NCBI GenBank assembly: GCA_017937135.1
Contig: JAGBEE010000022.1
Span: 1-64,000, forward strand
DNA length: 64,000 nt
Direction of reading: 5' to 3'
Source: Clostridia bacterium
GTDB taxonomy: Bacteria; Bacillota; Clostridia; Oscillospirales; CAG-272
The notes beneath the pieces were generated by a model, which made no database searches, was not told where the DNA came from, and worked only from the letters and a program-made list of their open reading frames with translations. A program made the translations under genes and the position numbers. Below are positions 8,730 through 18,746 of this stretch, in pieces. Within the stretch, counting starts at the first letter, position 1, and every line of letters begins with the position of its first letter.

Positions 8730-9269
8730 ATGTCAAGATTGAAAGATATGTACAATAATGAAGTTGCTCCTGCACTTATGACTAAGTTCGCATATAAGAG
8801 CACAATGCAAATCCCCAGATTCAACAAGATCGTAATCAACGTTGGCGCTGGTGATGCAAAAGATAATTCAAAGGTAATCGATAGCATTATCGATGAAATC
8901 TCCTTGATCGCAGGTCAAAAAGCAGTTCCAACATACGCAAGAAAGAGCGTTGCTAACTTCAAGCTTCGTGAGGGCGTAAAGATTGGTGCTAAGGTTACAC
9001 TTCGTGGCGAAAGAATGTATGAGTTTATGGATAGACTCTTCACATTTGCTCTCCCAAGAGTACGTGACTTCAAGGGTATTTCAGCAAACGGCTTTGACGG
9101 ACGTGGTAACTACTCCATGGGTCTTCGTGAACAGCTCATATTCCCAGAAATCGAGTATGACAAGGTTGACAAGATTCGCGGTATGGACATCACATTCGTA
9201 ACAACAGCACAAACTGACGAAGAAGCAAAAGAGCTCCTCACACTTATGGGCGCTCCATTTGCGAAATAA
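8730..9269 (+). CDS. rplE: 50S ribosomal protein L5
   Basis: 179-residue 5S rRNA-binding protein of the central protuberance. Family segments include [25 protein letters not shown] and the [18 protein letters not shown] region. Length and ends are normal. Confidence 0.97.
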   Translation: MSRLKDMYNNEVAPALMTKFAYKSTMQIPRFNKIVINVGAGDAKDNSKVIDSIIDEISLIAGQKAVPTYARKSVANFKLREGVKIGAKVTLRGERMYEFMDRLFTFALPRVRDFKGISANGFDGRGNYSMGLREQLIFPEIEYDKVDKIRGMDITFVTTAQTDEEAKELLTLMGAPFAK

Positions 9270-9287
9270 TTAGAGGAGGCTTGACAG

Positions 9288-9473
9288 ATGGCTAAGAAAG
9301 CAATGGTACTTAAACAGCAGAAGGCTCAAAAGTATTCTACAAGAGAATACAACCGCTGCAAAATCTGCGGCAGACCTCATGGTTATCTCCGTAAGTACGG
9401 CGTTTGCCGTATCTGCTTCCGCGAGCTTGCATACGCTGGTGAAATCCCAGGCGTAAGAAAGGCAAGCTGGTAA
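9288..9473 (+). CDS. rpsZ: 30S ribosomal protein S14 type Z
   Basis: Short 61-residue, zinc-binding S14 with two intact CxxC pairs (CKIC and CRIC). This is the C+ form standard in Gram-positive bacteria; the longer zinc-free paralogue is not in this window. A long gap with three hairpins follows. Confidence 0.96.
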   Translation: MAKKAMVLKQQKAQKYSTREYNRCKICGRPHGYLRKYGVCRICFRELAYAGEIPGVRKASW

Positions 9474-9485
9474 TTATACCAACTA

Positions 9486-9579
9486 TCCGATTTAATCGGA
9501 AAAAATAAAATAAAAAACGAATACAAAGTATTCACTCCAAACTAACCGGAAGGAAACACGAAATTGTTTAACCACCGGT
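9486..9579 (+). promoter_or_regulatory. Three hairpins in the rpsZ-rpsH gap
   Basis: The 168-nt gap contains TCCGAT/ATCGGA (9486-9500), GAATAC/GTATTC (9519-9533), and a nested stem ACCGG ... AAACA/TGTTT ... CCGGT (9545-9579). S8 is a known mRNA-binding autorepressor of the spc operon in Escherichia coli, where its site lies near rplE; a relocated site here is speculative. Confidence 0.4.
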
Positions 9580-9641
9580 AAGCGGTCGATGAAATACTCG
9601 GCAGCAAGATTGGTTACTTGCATAATTAGGAGGAAATAAAA

Positions 9642-10037
9642 ATGCAAATTTCAGACGTAATTGCAGACATGCTTACAAGAATCAGAAACGCGAGCAATGC
9701 AAAGCACGAAACAGTAGATGTTCCTGCATCAAACATGAAGAAGGCAATTGCTGATATCCTTCTCGAAGAGGGTTATATCAAGGCAGTTTCTGTAGTAGAA
9801 GATGGTAAGCAGGGTGTAATCAGAATCACATTGAAGTATGAAGGAAAAGCAAAGGTTATCCACGGCATTAAGAGAGTATCAAAGCCTGGTCTTCGTATCT
9901 ACTCTAACTGCGAGGATATGCCAAAGGTTATGAACGGCCTTGGTATTGCAATCGTATCTACTTCAAAGGGCATAATGACAGACAAAAAGGCTAGACGTGA
10001 AAACGTTGGCGGCGAAGTACTCGCATTTGTTTGGTAA
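9642..10037 (+). CDS. rpsH: 30S ribosomal protein S8
   Basis: 131-residue primary 16S rRNA-binding protein. It has the [13 protein letters not shown] opening and the C-terminal [13 protein letters not shown] and GGEVLAFVW segments that contact helix 21. AGGAGG precedes the ATG. Confidence 0.97.
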   Translation: MQISDVIADMLTRIRNASNAKHETVDVPASNMKKAIADILLEEGYIKAVSVVEDGKQGVIRITLKYEGKAKVIHGIKRVSKPGLRIYSNCEDMPKVMNGLGIAIVSTSKGIMTDKKARRENVGGEVLAFVW

Positions 10038-10054
10038 TACGGGAGGAAAAGAAC

Positions 10055-10597
10055 ATGTCAAGAATAGGAAGAAATCCAATCAATGTTCCTGCCGGCGTAG
10101 AGGTATCTGTTGATACAGCAAACTGCGTTGTTACCGTAAAGGGCCCGAAGGGTACATTAACACAAAACTATCACAACAGAATGAACGTTACTCTTGAGGG
10201 CAACGTAATTACTGTTACTCGTCCAAGCGACGAAAAAGAGGATCGCGCACTTCACGGTCTTACAAGAACACTTATCTACAATATGGTTGTAGGTGTTACC
10301 CAGGGCTACTCAAAGAAGCTCGAGGTAAACGGAGTAGGTTACAGAGTAGCAATGCAAGGCAAGTCCTTGAACTTAACACTCGGTTACTCACATCCAGTAA
10401 TTGTAGATGCTCCTGAAGGAATCACCTTCGAAACACCTGATTCTAACACAATTCTCGTTAAGGGAATCAATAAGCAGGTTGTTGGTGAAACAGCAGCATA
10501 CGTACGTTCAAAGAGAGCACCAGAACCCTACAAGGGCAAGGGTATCAAATATGAGGGCGAAAGAATTCGCCGTAAATCCGGTAAGACCGGCAAATAA
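10055..10597 (+). CDS. rplF: 50S ribosomal protein L6
   Basis: 180-residue protein with two similar domains near the sarcin-ricin loop. The start is taken as the ATG beginning MSRIGRNPI, with GGGAGG 8 nt upstream; an ATG 24 nt earlier overlaps rpsH and would add a non-family extension. The C-terminal [14 protein letters not shown] signature is present. Confidence 0.97.
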   Translation: MSRIGRNPINVPAGVEVSVDTANCVVTVKGPKGTLTQNYHNRMNVTLEGNVITVTRPSDEKEDRALHGLTRTLIYNMVVGVTQGYSKKLEVNGVGYRVAMQGKSLNLTLGYSHPVIVDAPEGITFETPDSNTILVKGINKQVVGETAAYVRSKRAPEPYKGKGIKYEGERIRRKSGKTGK

Positions 10598-10615
10598 TGA
10601 AAGGAGAGGAAAAAG

Positions 10616-10975
10616 ATGGTATCAAGAAAAGATAGCAACGCACAAAGACTTAAAAGACACGCAAGAGTTCGTGGAAAGATTTCCGGAACACAAGAGCGCC
10701 CACGTCTTTGCGTATATCGTTCAAATAAGAATATCTCTTGCCAAATCATTGATGACGTGGCAGGCGTAACACTCGTTTCCGCTTCTACAATGGAGGCCGG
10801 ATTTGAAGGTATCGGAAGCAATAAAGAGGCAGCTAAGAAGGTTGGTCTTATGATTGCTGAAAAAGCACTCGCAAAGGGAATCGACACAGTTGTATTTGAC
10901 CGTGGCGGTTATGTATATCACGGACGTGTATCGGAGCTTGCAGAGGGCGCAAGAGAAGGCGGACTTAAGTTCTAA
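10616..10975 (+). CDS. rplR: 50S ribosomal protein L18
   Basis: 119-residue 5S rRNA-binding protein with the conserved [13 protein letters not shown] segment and the C-terminal [13 protein letters not shown] 75-nt AT-rich spacer follows. Confidence 0.97.
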   Translation: MVSRKDSNAQRLKRHARVRGKISGTQERPRLCVYRSNKNISCQIIDDVAGVTLVSASTMEAGFEGIGSNKEAAKKVGLMIAEKALAKGIDTVVFDRGGYVYHGRVSELAEGAREGGLKF

Positions 10976-11050
10976 TTCTTGCCCAAGGCAAAATTCGGTT
11001 TGTACACTGTTTAATTCACAATTAAATTAAACAAATAGAGGAGAAATAAA

Positions 11051-11554
11051 ATGTCTATAAAAATCGACGCAGCTACTCTTGATCTTCAAGAGAAAATGGT
11101 TGCACTCAACCGTGTTTCAAAGACAGTTAAGGGTGGTCGTATTGCACGTTTCACAGCTCTTATGGTAGTTGGTGACGGCAACGGACACGTAGGTTACGGT
11201 CTTGGTAAGGCAGCTGAGGTTCCAGATGCAATTCGCAAGGGTATCGAGGATGCTAAGAAAAACATGATTACAGTATCTATAAAGGATACAACAATTCCTC
11301 ACGAGGTTCTTGGTAAATTTGGCGCTGGTTCAGTGCTTCTTAAGCCAGCATCCCTCGGTACAGGAATTATCGCAGGCCAAACAGTTCGTGCTGTTCTTGA
11401 GCTTGCAGGAATTAAAAATATCAGAGCAAAGAGTCTCCGTTCAAACAACAAGACAAACGTAGTTAAGGCTACATTTGAAGGTTTGAAACAGCTCCGCAGC
11501 CTTGAAGAAGTTGCAAAAACTCGCGGTATTGATACCGACAAGGTTTTGGGTTAA
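11051..11554 (+). CDS. rpsE: 30S ribosomal protein S5
   Basis: 167-residue protein with an N-terminal double-stranded-RNA-binding domain ([16 protein letters not shown]) and a C-terminal domain containing [19 protein letters not shown]. The region associated with spectinomycin sensitivity shows no obvious change. Confidence 0.97.
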   Translation: MSIKIDAATLDLQEKMVALNRVSKTVKGGRIARFTALMVVGDGNGHVGYGLGKAAEVPDAIRKGIEDAKKNMITVSIKDTTIPHEVLGKFGAGSVLLKPASLGTGIIAGQTVRAVLELAGIKNIRAKSLRSNNKTNVVKATFEGLKQLRSLEEVAKTRGIDTDKVLG

Positions 11555-11567
11555 GGAGGTCTATAAG

Positions 11568-11747
11568 ATGGGAAACGTAAAGGTAACACTTATCAAAAGT
11601 CTTATAGCTTGCAAGCCAAACCAAATTGCAACTGCTAAATCTCTTGGTCTTACCAAAATCGGTAATTCAATCGTTTGCAAGAACGACAAGGTTTTGGAAG
11701 GCAAAATCAAAGTAATTTCTCACCTTGTAAAGGTAGAAAACGCTTAA
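11568..11747 (+). CDS. rpmD: 50S ribosomal protein L30
   Basis: 59-residue protein. The start is the ATG beginning MGNVKVTLIKS, 12 nt after AAGGAGG; longer in-frame starts lie inside rpsE. The LGLTKIGN segment is characteristic. L30 is present in Firmicutes but absent from some other phyla. Confidence 0.95.
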   Translation: MGNVKVTLIKSLIACKPNQIATAKSLGLTKIGNSIVCKNDKVLEGKIKVISHLVKVENA

Positions 11748-11821
11748 TAATGGCTGCCAAAGGGCAGAAATTGATTGACTCAATCAATCCTAAAAATCAA
11801 TTTCAATAAGGAGGATACAAA

Positions 11822-12262
11822 ATGAAGCTCCACGAACTTTCTCCAGCTGCTGGTTCAGCAAAGGCAGCATGGCGTAAAGGTAGAGGTCCAGGCTCTGGAA
11901 ACGGTAAAACCGCTGGTAAGGGACACAAGGGCCAGAATGCGCGTTCAGGTGGTGGCGTAAGACCCGGATTTGAGGGTGGCCAGCTCCCACTTTACAGAAA
12001 ACTTCCTAAAAGAGGATTTAATAATAAGTTTGCTAAGGTATATTCAATTATAAACGTTAGCGATCTTAACAAATTTGAAAACGGCGCTACTGTAAATCTT
12101 GAGACTCTTGTTAACTGCGGAATCGTTCGCAAGGAAAACGATGGACTTAAAGTGCTTGGAAACGGCGAACTCAAAAAGAGTCTTACCGTTGAGGCTGCAA
12201 TTTTCTCAGCAACAGCTAAAGAGAAGATTGAAGCTGCAGGCGGAAAAGCCGAGGTGAAATAA
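11822..12262 (+). CDS. rplO: 50S ribosomal protein L15
   Basis: 146-residue late-assembly protein. The Gly/Arg-rich N-terminus ([20 protein letters not shown]) and the [15 protein letters not shown] motif identify it. It is followed two bases later by secY. Confidence 0.97.
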   Translation: MKLHELSPAAGSAKAAWRKGRGPGSGNGKTAGKGHKGQNARSGGGVRPGFEGGQLPLYRKLPKRGFNNKFAKVYSIINVSDLNKFENGATVNLETLVNCGIVRKENDGLKVLGNGELKKSLTVEAAIFSATAKEKIEAAGGKAEVK

Positions 12263-12264
12263 TT

Positions 12265-13683
12265 ATGTTTAAAACCTTAGCTAACGCTTGGAAACACAAA
12301 GATTTAAGAAATAAGCTTTTATTCGTATGTGCAATATTGCTCATATATAGAATTGGTACTGCAATTCCTGTACCATTCGTTGATGCAAATGTATTATCTG
12401 ATTCCTTCACAGGAACAATCTTCGGATTCCTTAACACCTTGTCAGGTGGTGCCTTAGAGCAAGGCTCGCTATTTGCACTTGGTGTTTCACCATACATCAC
12501 TGCATCAATCGTTATTCAGCTTTTAACTGTTGCAATTCCACCACTTGAAAGACTTGCAAAGCAGGGCGAAGAGGGAAAACGTAAAATTAACGCTATTACA
12601 AGATATATAACAATAGCGCTTTCAGTAATTACAGCGCTTGGTTATTATTTCTTGCTTAAGCAATATAACGCACTTTCATCATTTGCAACTGATGCGCATC
12701 CTGTGCTTTCAGCATTCGTTATTCTCGCATGCTATTGTGCAGGCTCATCCATCGTAATGTGGCTTGCAGAGAAGATTAATGACCATGGTATCGGTAACGG
12801 TATTTCACTTATCTTGTTTGCAAATATAGTATCACGCGCTGGTCCACTTCTTATGAACTTTATCTCAATGTTCAGAGATGAATACAATGGTGTTTACTAC
12901 AACATCGGTGGCTTCCAATTGCAAATTCAAAAGGGTGCTGGTCACGTAATCGGTTCTACAATATTTACAGTTCTTGCAATTGTAGGTATGCTCGCACTTA
13001 TTTGGTATATTATTTATATATCCGATAGTGAGAGAAGAATTCCTATCAACTATGCAAAGAGAAATATCGGTAGAAAAATGTATGGCGGACAAAGCACAAA
13101 CATTCCACTTAAGATAAATATGGCAGGAGTTATGCCTATTATCTTTGCGAATGCAATTTTGCAAATTCCATCAACAATTACAATGTTCACAGGCACACCT
13201 ACAAGTGGCTTCTGGAAGGTTGTGTATGACTTGTTCTCACCAACATCTGGATTCTATGCTGTGCTTACATTCGTGCTTATTTTGGCATTTGCATACTTCT
13301 ATGTGTCAATCTCATTTAATCCAACTGAGGTTGCACAAAACATTCAAAGAAATGGTGGCGCAGTTCCTGGACTCCGTCCTGGTAAGCCCACATCTGACTA
13401 TATCAAAAAGGTTCTTTCAAACGTAACATTTATGGGTGCTCTTTCACTTTCAGTGGTTGCAGTAATTCCGCTCTTTATCCACGTAATTATCAACCTTGTT
13501 CCTACAATTTGTGGTTGGTTCGGTGGTACAGCTCCGGTATGGTTCAGCACCTATTCATACGCTTCTGAGCTTGCATTCTCAGGAACATCTGTTATAATCG
13601 TTGTTGGCGTAATTCTTGAAACTGTTAGAGAAATCGAAGCAGAGCTTGCAATGCGTACAAACAGAAAAGCTCTTACAAGATAA
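12265..13683 (+). CDS. secY: Preprotein translocase channel subunit SecY
   Basis: Central pore of the Sec translocon, with ten predicted membrane helices in 472 residues, about 40 more than Bacillus SecY. The conserved N-terminal RIGTAIPVP, the GVSPYITASIVIQLL plug-side helix and the cytoplasmic loop RRIPINYAKRN are present. The extra length sits mainly in extracytoplasmic loops near residues 125-145 and 310-330. It should form the pore with SecE and SecG, encoded elsewhere, and export the secreted proteins of the 49.7-62.3 kb operon. Confidence 0.97.
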   Translation: MFKTLANAWKHKDLRNKLLFVCAILLIYRIGTAIPVPFVDANVLSDSFTGTIFGFLNTLSGGALEQGSLFALGVSPYITASIVIQLLTVAIPPLERLAKQGEEGKRKINAITRYITIALSVITALGYYFLLKQYNALSSFATDAHPVLSAFVILACYCAGSSIVMWLAEKINDHGIGNGISLILFANIVSRAGPLLMNFISMFRDEYNGVYYNIGGFQLQIQKGAGHVIGSTIFTVLAIVGMLALIWYIIYISDSERRIPINYAKRNIGRKMYGGQSTNIPLKINMAGVMPIIFANAILQIPSTITMFTGTPTSGFWKVVYDLFSPTSGFYAVLTFVLILAFAYFYVSISFNPTEVAQNIQRNGGAVPGLRPGKPTSDYIKKVLSNVTFMGALSLSVVAVIPLFIHVIINLVPTICGWFGGTAPVWFSTYSYASELAFSGTSVIIVVGVILETVREIEAELAMRTNRKALTR

Positions 13684-13692
13684 GGAGTAAAT

Positions 13693-14346
13693 ATGAAGAA
13701 GAATCTTAAAATGATTTTCCTTGGTGCACCTGGTGCAGGCAAGGGAACACAATCTGACATAGTTGCTGAAAGATATGGTATTCCTACCATCTCTACCGGC
13801 GTTATGATTAGAGAAGCGATTAAAAACAATACTGAAATGGGACTTGCAGCTAAATCCTATACGGAAAAGGGTGCACTCGTTCCCGATGAGGTTGTAATAG
13901 GCATCATCGGCGAAAGATTAAGCAAAGAGGATTGCCAAAATGGCTTTATCCTTGACGGCTTTCCCAGAACAGTTCCGCAAGCCGAGGCACTTGACAAAAT
14001 GGGAGTTGAAATCAACTGCGTTGTCAGCATCGAGGTTGCGGATGAAAAAATTGTTGAGCGCATGAGCGGCAGACGCGTCTGCGCAAAGTGCGGCGCATCT
14101 TACCACACCTTATATAATCCTTCAAATGATGGTGTTAACTGCGACAAATGTGGCGAGGCACTTTCCATTCGTAAGGATGATGCTCCAGAGGTAGTAAAGA
14201 GCAGACTTGTTGTTTACCACGAACAAACGGAGCCCCTTAAAGAATTCTACGGTAAGAAGGGCGTGCTTGTATTGGTTGAGGGTCAAGAAGAGGTAAAGGA
14301 TACCACAAAGCTTACCCTTGAAGCAATCGAAAGCACAACTAAATAA
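13693..14346 (+). CDS. adk: Adenylate kinase
   Basis: Catalyses ATP + AMP to 2 ADP. The 217-residue protein has the P-loop GAPGAGKGTQ (about residues 10-19), the AMP-binding DGFPRT, and a long-form LID with a four-cysteine zinc site (CAKC ... CDKC), as in Gram-positive adenylate kinases. It lies between secY and map, the usual Firmicutes order. Confidence 0.97.
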   Translation: MKKNLKMIFLGAPGAGKGTQSDIVAERYGIPTISTGVMIREAIKNNTEMGLAAKSYTEKGALVPDEVVIGIIGERLSKEDCQNGFILDGFPRTVPQAEALDKMGVEINCVVSIEVADEKIVERMSGRRVCAKCGASYHTLYNPSNDGVNCDKCGEALSIRKDDAPEVVKSRLVVYHEQTEPLKEFYGKKGVLVLVEGQEEVKDTTKLTLEAIESTTK

Positions 14347-14349
14347 GTT

Positions 14350-15108
14350 ATGATTCAGTTAAAAACACCTGAGCAAATTGAGATAATGAAGGTTGCTGGT
14401 AGAATTACTGGCGAGACATTACTCGTAGCAAAGGAACTCATCAGGGAAGGTATAACAACCAAGGAAATTGATGATAAAATTCGTACGTATATCAAGAAAT
14501 GTGGAGCAAAACCAACATTTCTTGGATACGGGGGATTCCCAGGTAGCGCTTGTATAAGTGTTAATAATGAGGTAATACATGGTATTCCCTCGCATAAAAA
14601 AATACTTAAAAATGGCGATATCGTAAAAATAGACGTAGGTGCATACTGGCACGGATTTACAGGTGACAGTGCGGCAACCTTCGGAGTCGGTGAAATTTCA
14701 GAGGAAGCTAAAAGGCTTATAGAAGCAACAAAGGAAAGCTTTTACAAGGGCATCGAGGCAATTGAAAAGACTCCAAACCCAAGGCTTGGAGATGTAGGAT
14801 TTGCTATCGAAAATCATGTAAAGGGCTACGGTTACTCAGTAGTGAGAGAGTTCGTAGGTCACGGAGTAGGTCAAGCTCTTCACGAGGATCCAAATGTTCC
14901 AAACTTCGGAACACAAGGACGAGGAGTGAGAATATATCCAGGTATGACCTTGGCTATCGAGCCCATGGTAAATCAAGGCACACATGAGGTAAGGCTTTTG
15001 AACGACGGCTGGGGAGTTGTAACAGCCGATGGAAAGCTTTCAGCTCACTATGAGCATAGCATAGCTGTAACCGATAATGGAGTCATCTTACTAACAAAGG
15101 TTGACTAA
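14350..15108 (+). CDS. map: Type I methionine aminopeptidase
   Basis: Removes the initiator methionine from nascent proteins after deformylation. The five metal ligands are recognisable: two Asp (DVGAYWHGFTGDSA), one His (FVGHGVG) and two Glu (EPMV and YEHSIAV). At 252 residues it is of normal length. The start codon follows the adk stop by three bases, indicating coupling. The KOW-domain RNA-binding gene often found between map and infA is missing; structured RNA lies there instead. Confidence 0.96.
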   Translation: MIQLKTPEQIEIMKVAGRITGETLLVAKELIREGITTKEIDDKIRTYIKKCGAKPTFLGYGGFPGSACISVNNEVIHGIPSHKKILKNGDIVKIDVGAYWHGFTGDSAATFGVGEISEEAKRLIEATKESFYKGIEAIEKTPNPRLGDVGFAIENHVKGYGYSVVREFVGHGVGQALHEDPNVPNFGTQGRGVRIYPGMTLAIEPMVNQGTHEVRLLNDGWGVVTADGKLSAHYEHSIAVTDNGVILLTKVD

Positions 15109-15119
15109 CCCAAATAAAA

Positions 15120-15191
15120 GTACTTCAACGCGGCTGAATTTTGAAGTACCAAGAAAAGTCCAAAATCGCACGTTACTTCGATATTTTGGAC
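15120..15191 (+). promoter_or_regulatory. Two hairpins in the map-infA gap
   Basis: Hairpin one pairs GTACTTCAA with TTGAAGTAC (15120-15149). Hairpin two pairs GTCCAAAAT with ATTTTGGAC (15158-15191). Neither is followed by a T run, so they are not classical terminators; they may be processing or stabilising elements ahead of infA. Confidence 0.45.
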
Positions 15192-15229
15192 CTGCATCAT
15201 AAAATATCCGAGAATAATGAGAGGAATAT

Positions 15230-15448
15230 ATGGGAAAAGAAAATGTAGTAGAATTTGAAGGTATCGTTACCGAAGCACTTCCTAACGCAACCTTCAAGGT
15301 TAAATTGCCTAATGGGCACATCATTACCGCTCATATTTCAGGCAAATTAAGATTAAATTATATAAAAATTTTGCCCGGTGATAAGGTAACCGTTGAAGTG
15401 TCAGTTTATGACCTTTCAAAGGGACGCATCACATGGCGCGCGAAATAA
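15230..15448 (+). CDS. infA: Translation initiation factor IF-1
   Basis: 72-residue single OB-fold protein that occupies the ribosomal A site during initiation. The family sequence [15 protein letters not shown] and [11 protein letters not shown] is intact. GAGG precedes the ATG by 6 nt. Confidence 0.97.
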   Translation: MGKENVVEFEGIVTEALPNATFKVKLPNGHIITAHISGKLRLNYIKILPGDKVTVEVSVYDLSKGRITWRAK

Positions 15449-15464
15449 GAAAGGTGGTTTTATA

Positions 15465-15578
15465 ATGAAAGTAAAGCCTTCCGTAAAGAAAATCTGTGAT
15501 AAGTGCAAGATTATAAAGAGAAAAGGTAACGTAATGGTTATCTGCGAAAATCCTAAGCACAAGCAGAGACAAGGCTAA
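15465..15578 (+). CDS. rpmJ: 50S ribosomal protein L36, zinc form
   Basis: 37-residue protein. The start is the ATG beginning [11 protein letters not shown]; an in-frame ATG 72 nt upstream lies within infA. The zinc ligands of the C+ type are present: CDKC, a later Cys and a His in NPKHKQRQG. Confidence 0.96.
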   Translation: MKVKPSVKKICDKCKIIKRKGNVMVICENPKHKQRQG

Positions 15579-15615
15579 ACCAAACCAAACCAATTTATTT
15601 AAGAGGTGAAAATTA

Positions 15616-15984
15616 ATGGCTCGTATAGCTGGTGTTGACATTCCGAACGCAAAGCGTGTTGAAATTGCTTTGACATATATTTACGGTATCGGAAAAAAGA
15701 GCGCACAGGACATTCTTGCAAAGACAGGAATCAACCCTGACACACGCGCTAAAGATTTGACAGAAGACGAAATCGCGAAGCTTCGTGACGAAATCGAAAC
15801 AAACTATCACGTTGAAGGTGAACTTCGTAGAGAGGTTGCCCTCAACATTAAGCGTCTGGTAGAAATCAACTGCTATCGTGGAACCAGACATAGAAAAGGT
15901 CTTCCTGTAAGAGGACAAAGAACAAAGACAAATGCAAGAACTCGTAAGGGTCCTGCTAAGACGATAGCGAACAAGAAGAAATAA
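15616..15984 (+). CDS. rpsM: 30S ribosomal protein S13
   Basis: 122-residue head protein forming bridges to the 50S subunit. It has the helix-hairpin-helix-like [14 protein letters not shown] and the C-terminal [22 protein letters not shown] tail that reaches the P site. Confidence 0.97.
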   Translation: MARIAGVDIPNAKRVEIALTYIYGIGKKSAQDILAKTGINPDTRAKDLTEDEIAKLRDEIETNYHVEGELRREVALNIKRLVEINCYRGTRHRKGLPVRGQRTKTNARTRKGPAKTIANKKK

Positions 15985-15997
15985 GGAGTGTAGCAAA

Positions 15998-16387
15998 ATG
16001 GCTGAAAAAAGAGTAATCAGAAAACGCCGTGAGCGCAAGAATATCGAAAAAGGCGCTGCACACATCTGCTCAACCTTTAATAACACAATAGTAACAATCA
16101 CAGACGTTGCTGGAAACGCAGTTTCATGGGCATCTGCTGGTGAGCTTGGTTACAAAGGTTCCAGAAAATCTACACCATTTGCTGCACAAATGGCTGCTGA
16201 AGCTGCAGCAAAGGCAGCAATGGAACATGGTATGAAAACTGTAGAGGTTTATGTAAAGGGCCCAGGTCAAGGTCGTGAATCTGCAATTCGTGCACTTTCA
16301 ACCGCAGGTCTTACAGTTACTATGATTAAAGACGTAACACCAATTCCTCACAACGGTTGCAGACCACCAAAACGCAGACGCGTTTAA
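15998..16387 (+). CDS. rpsK: 30S ribosomal protein S11
   Basis: 129-residue platform protein. Conserved segments include [26 protein letters not shown] and the C-terminal [15 protein letters not shown]. Confidence 0.97.
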   Translation: MAEKRVIRKRRERKNIEKGAAHICSTFNNTIVTITDVAGNAVSWASAGELGYKGSRKSTPFAAQMAAEAAAKAAMEHGMKTVEVYVKGPGQGRESAIRALSTAGLTVTMIKDVTPIPHNGCRPPKRRRV

Positions 16388-16409
16388 TTTTAATAGGAGG
16401 AATAGCATA

Positions 16410-17030
16410 ATGGCAAGATATACAGGTGCATCATGCAAACTTTGCCGTAGAGAAGGTACAAAGCTTTATCTTAAAGGCGAACGTTGCCTCTCCGACAAAT
16501 GCGCAATAAACAGAAGAACTTCTGCTCCCGGTCAACACGGTGCAGCTAAGAAGAAGATGACTGAATACGGTATGCAACTTCGTGAAAAGCAGAAGGCAAA
16601 AAGATATTATGGAGTTCTTGAAAAGCAATTCAAGAGCTACTATACAAAGGCCGATAATCAAGAGGGTATCGCTGGTGAAAACCTTCTCCGCCTTCTTGAA
16701 AGAAGACTTGACAACGTTGTTTACAGAATGGGACTTGCAGCAAGCCATAAGGAAGCACGTCAACTCGTTCTCCACGGTCATTTCACATTGAATGGCCACA
16801 AGGCAAATATCCCTTCAATTCTCGTAAAACCAGGTGACGTTGTAGCTGTTAAGGAAACAGAATCAACAAAAATTAAGGGTCTTGTTGAGGCTATGGGCGA
16901 AAAAATCGCTCCAAAATGGCTTGAAATCGATAAGAATGCTGGCTCAGCAAAGGTTATTGCAATGCCTGAGCGTGACGACATCGACTTCGAATTCAACGAA
17001 CAGCTCATCATCGAGCTTTACTCAAAATAA
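16410..17030 (+). CDS. rpsD: 30S ribosomal protein S4, cysteine-containing form
   Basis: 206-residue primary assembly protein. The N-terminus has C-x2-C and C-x4-C (CKLC, CLSDKC), the zinc-binding C+ type; an S4-type RNA-binding domain follows near residue 95 ([26 protein letters not shown]). In Bacillus S4 represses its own gene, which there sits apart from the alpha operon. Here rpsD is within the operon, just ahead of a strong stem. Confidence 0.97.
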   Translation: MARYTGASCKLCRREGTKLYLKGERCLSDKCAINRRTSAPGQHGAAKKKMTEYGMQLREKQKAKRYYGVLEKQFKSYYTKADNQEGIAGENLLRLLERRLDNVVYRMGLAASHKEARQLVLHGHFTLNGHKANIPSILVKPGDVVAVKETESTKIKGLVEAMGEKIAPKWLEIDKNAGSAKVIAMPERDDIDFEFNEQLIIELYSK

Positions 17031-17041
17031 TAACTCTTTGT

Positions 17042-17080
17042 CGACTGTACTCCTCCGTTATATGCGGAGGCTACAGGTCG
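17042..17080 (+). promoter_or_regulatory. Strong stem-loop in the rpsD-rpoA gap
   Basis: CGAC-TGTA-CCTCCG pairs with CGGAGG-TACA-GTCG around a 7-nt loop, about 14 bp with small bulges. It begins 12 nt after the rpsD stop within a 168-nt gap. No T run follows, so read-through into rpoA is expected. It could set the ribosomal protein to RNA polymerase ratio by mRNA processing. Confidence 0.5.
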
Positions 17081-17198
17081 CTAAGGATTATGTGGCCTAA
17101 TGTATGGTTGACATCAATGTTATGTAACAACGACACATCCCAACGTAAGGGAAAAACCGACCAATTGCATAAATTGAATTTAAGGAGGGTTATTTAAA

Positions 17199-18170
17199 AT
17201 GATGATAGAAATCGAAAAGCCGAACATTACAATAGTTGGCGAAAGCGAAGACGGAAAAAAGGGTAAATTTGTCATTGAACCACTCGAAAGAGGCTTCGGT
17301 ACAACACTTGGTAACTCACTTAGAAGAGTGCTTATCAGCTCTTTACCAGGTTATGCAGTATCTGCTATCAAGATTGACGGTGTTCTTCACGAAATGTCAA
17401 GCCTTGAGGGTGTTACTGAGGACATTACCGAAATAGTACTTAACGTAAAGGGAATCGTATCTAAGATTTACGGTTCTGAAACTGTTAAAAAGGTTTGTAT
17501 TGACAAGGTAGGACCCTGCGAGGTTACTGCGGGCGATATTAACGCTGACGCAGAGCTCGAAATTTTAAACCCCGAGCTTCACATCGCTACACTTAGCGAG
17601 GGTACTCGTTTTTACATGGAGCTTACCATTGAGCGTGGACGTGGATATGTTTCACAAGAAAAGAACAAGAACGACCACATTAAGAGTCAAATAGCAATTC
17701 CTGTAGGAACCATCTTTACAGACTCCATTTACACACCAGTGTACAACGTAAGCTACAATGTTGAAAACACAAGAGTAGGAAGCATTGCCGATTATGACAA
17801 ATTGACAGTAGAAGTAGAGACAAACGGCACCATCAGGGCAACAGATGCAATTTCACTTGCAGCCAAGATACTCAATGATCATTTCACCTTGTTTGTAAAT
17901 CTTTCAGACGAGGCGAGAAGCGCAGAAACAATGGTTGAGCGCAAGGAAACAATGATAGAAAAATATCTTGAGATGACCGTTGAGGAGCTTGACTTGTCTG
18001 TACGTAGCTTAAACTGCTTGAAGCGTGCAGGCATAGATACCGTAGATGATCTTATCAACCGTACAGAGGAAGATATGATTAAGTTTAAAAATCTCGGTAA
18101 GAAATCCCTCGATGAAATTAAAAATAAACTTGACTCACTTAATCTTTCTCTTAGAAAAGAAGAAGACTAA
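17199..18170 (+). CDS. rpoA: RNA polymerase alpha subunit
   Basis: 323-residue subunit. The N-terminal domain (to about 235) dimerises and nucleates polymerase assembly ([23 protein letters not shown] segment present). The C-terminal domain ([16 protein letters not shown] ... [14 protein letters not shown]) binds UP elements and activators. AAGGAGGG precedes a double ATG. Confidence 0.97.
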   Translation: MMIEIEKPNITIVGESEDGKKGKFVIEPLERGFGTTLGNSLRRVLISSLPGYAVSAIKIDGVLHEMSSLEGVTEDITEIVLNVKGIVSKIYGSETVKKVCIDKVGPCEVTAGDINADAELEILNPELHIATLSEGTRFYMELTIERGRGYVSQEKNKNDHIKSQIAIPVGTIFTDSIYTPVYNVSYNVENTRVGSIADYDKLTVEVETNGTIRATDAISLAAKILNDHFTLFVNLSDEARSAETMVERKETMIEKYLEMTVEELDLSVRSLNCLKRAGIDTVDDLINRTEEDMIKFKNLGKKSLDEIKNKLDSLNLSLRKEED

Positions 18171-18223
18171 TGTGTGATTGAGCATTCGGCTCACATAAAG
18201 AATCGGCAAAGGAGGACAAATCA

Positions 18224-18568
18224 ATGCCAGGAACAAGAAAACTCGGCAGACCAACAGACCACAGAATCGCTATGCTTCGTGGTATGGTTACATTGCTTCT
18301 TGAAAAGGGCTCTATTGAGACAACACTTTCAAGAGCAAAGGAGCTTCGTTGCGTTGCTGATAAAATGATAACACTCGGTAAGAAGAATACACTTGCTTCA
18401 CGTAGAGAAGCACTTGCTTATATTACAAAGGAAGACGTTGTTAAGAATCTCTTCGACGTAATCGCACCCAAATATGCTGATCGCGTAGGTGGTTACACCC
18501 AAATCTATAAGCTTGGACCGAGACGTGGAGATGCCGCTGAAATGGCTCTCATTAAGCTTGCTGACTAA
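18224..18568 (+). CDS. rplQ: 50S ribosomal protein L17
   Basis: 114-residue protein that ends the superoperon. It begins [14 protein letters not shown], which fits the short bacterial form, and has the conserved [20 protein letters not shown] ending. AAAGGAGG lies upstream. A terminator follows. Confidence 0.97.
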   Translation: MPGTRKLGRPTDHRIAMLRGMVTLLLEKGSIETTLSRAKELRCVADKMITLGKKNTLASRREALAYITKEDVVKNLFDVIAPKYADRVGGYTQIYKLGPRRGDAAEMALIKLAD

Positions 18569-18580
18569 TTTGCAGGTATA

Positions 18581-18620
18581 TAAAGGCAGATGAAATTCAT
18601 CTGCCTTTTTTATTTTTGTT
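18581..18620 (+). terminator. Terminator of the S10-spc-alpha operon
   Basis: AAAGGCAGATGAA and TTCATCTGCCTTT form a 13-bp perfect stem followed by a T-rich run. Confidence 0.9.
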
Positions 18621-18689
18621 ATTCATTCAAATATATGCAAATATGAACAGTCTTGAATATATAAAAATAAGCGATTTTTCTAAAACACC

Positions 18690-18718
18690 TTGATATATCT
18701 AAAAATATATGTTAAATT
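18690..18718 (+). promoter_or_regulatory. Promoter of the GH78-like gene
   Basis: TTGATA, 17-nt spacer, TAAATT, 29 nt before the ATG at 18747; AAGGAG is the ribosome binding site. Confidence 0.5.
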
Positions 18719-18746
18719 ATAGTTAATACAATATAAGGAGATAACT

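Noticed and set aside
2638..18500. Many antisense reading frames of 60-200 codons opposite the ribosomal protein genes
   Set aside because: They lack ribosome binding sites, have odd composition (Cys/Leu/Ser-rich) and mirror the codon bias of the real genes on the other strand.
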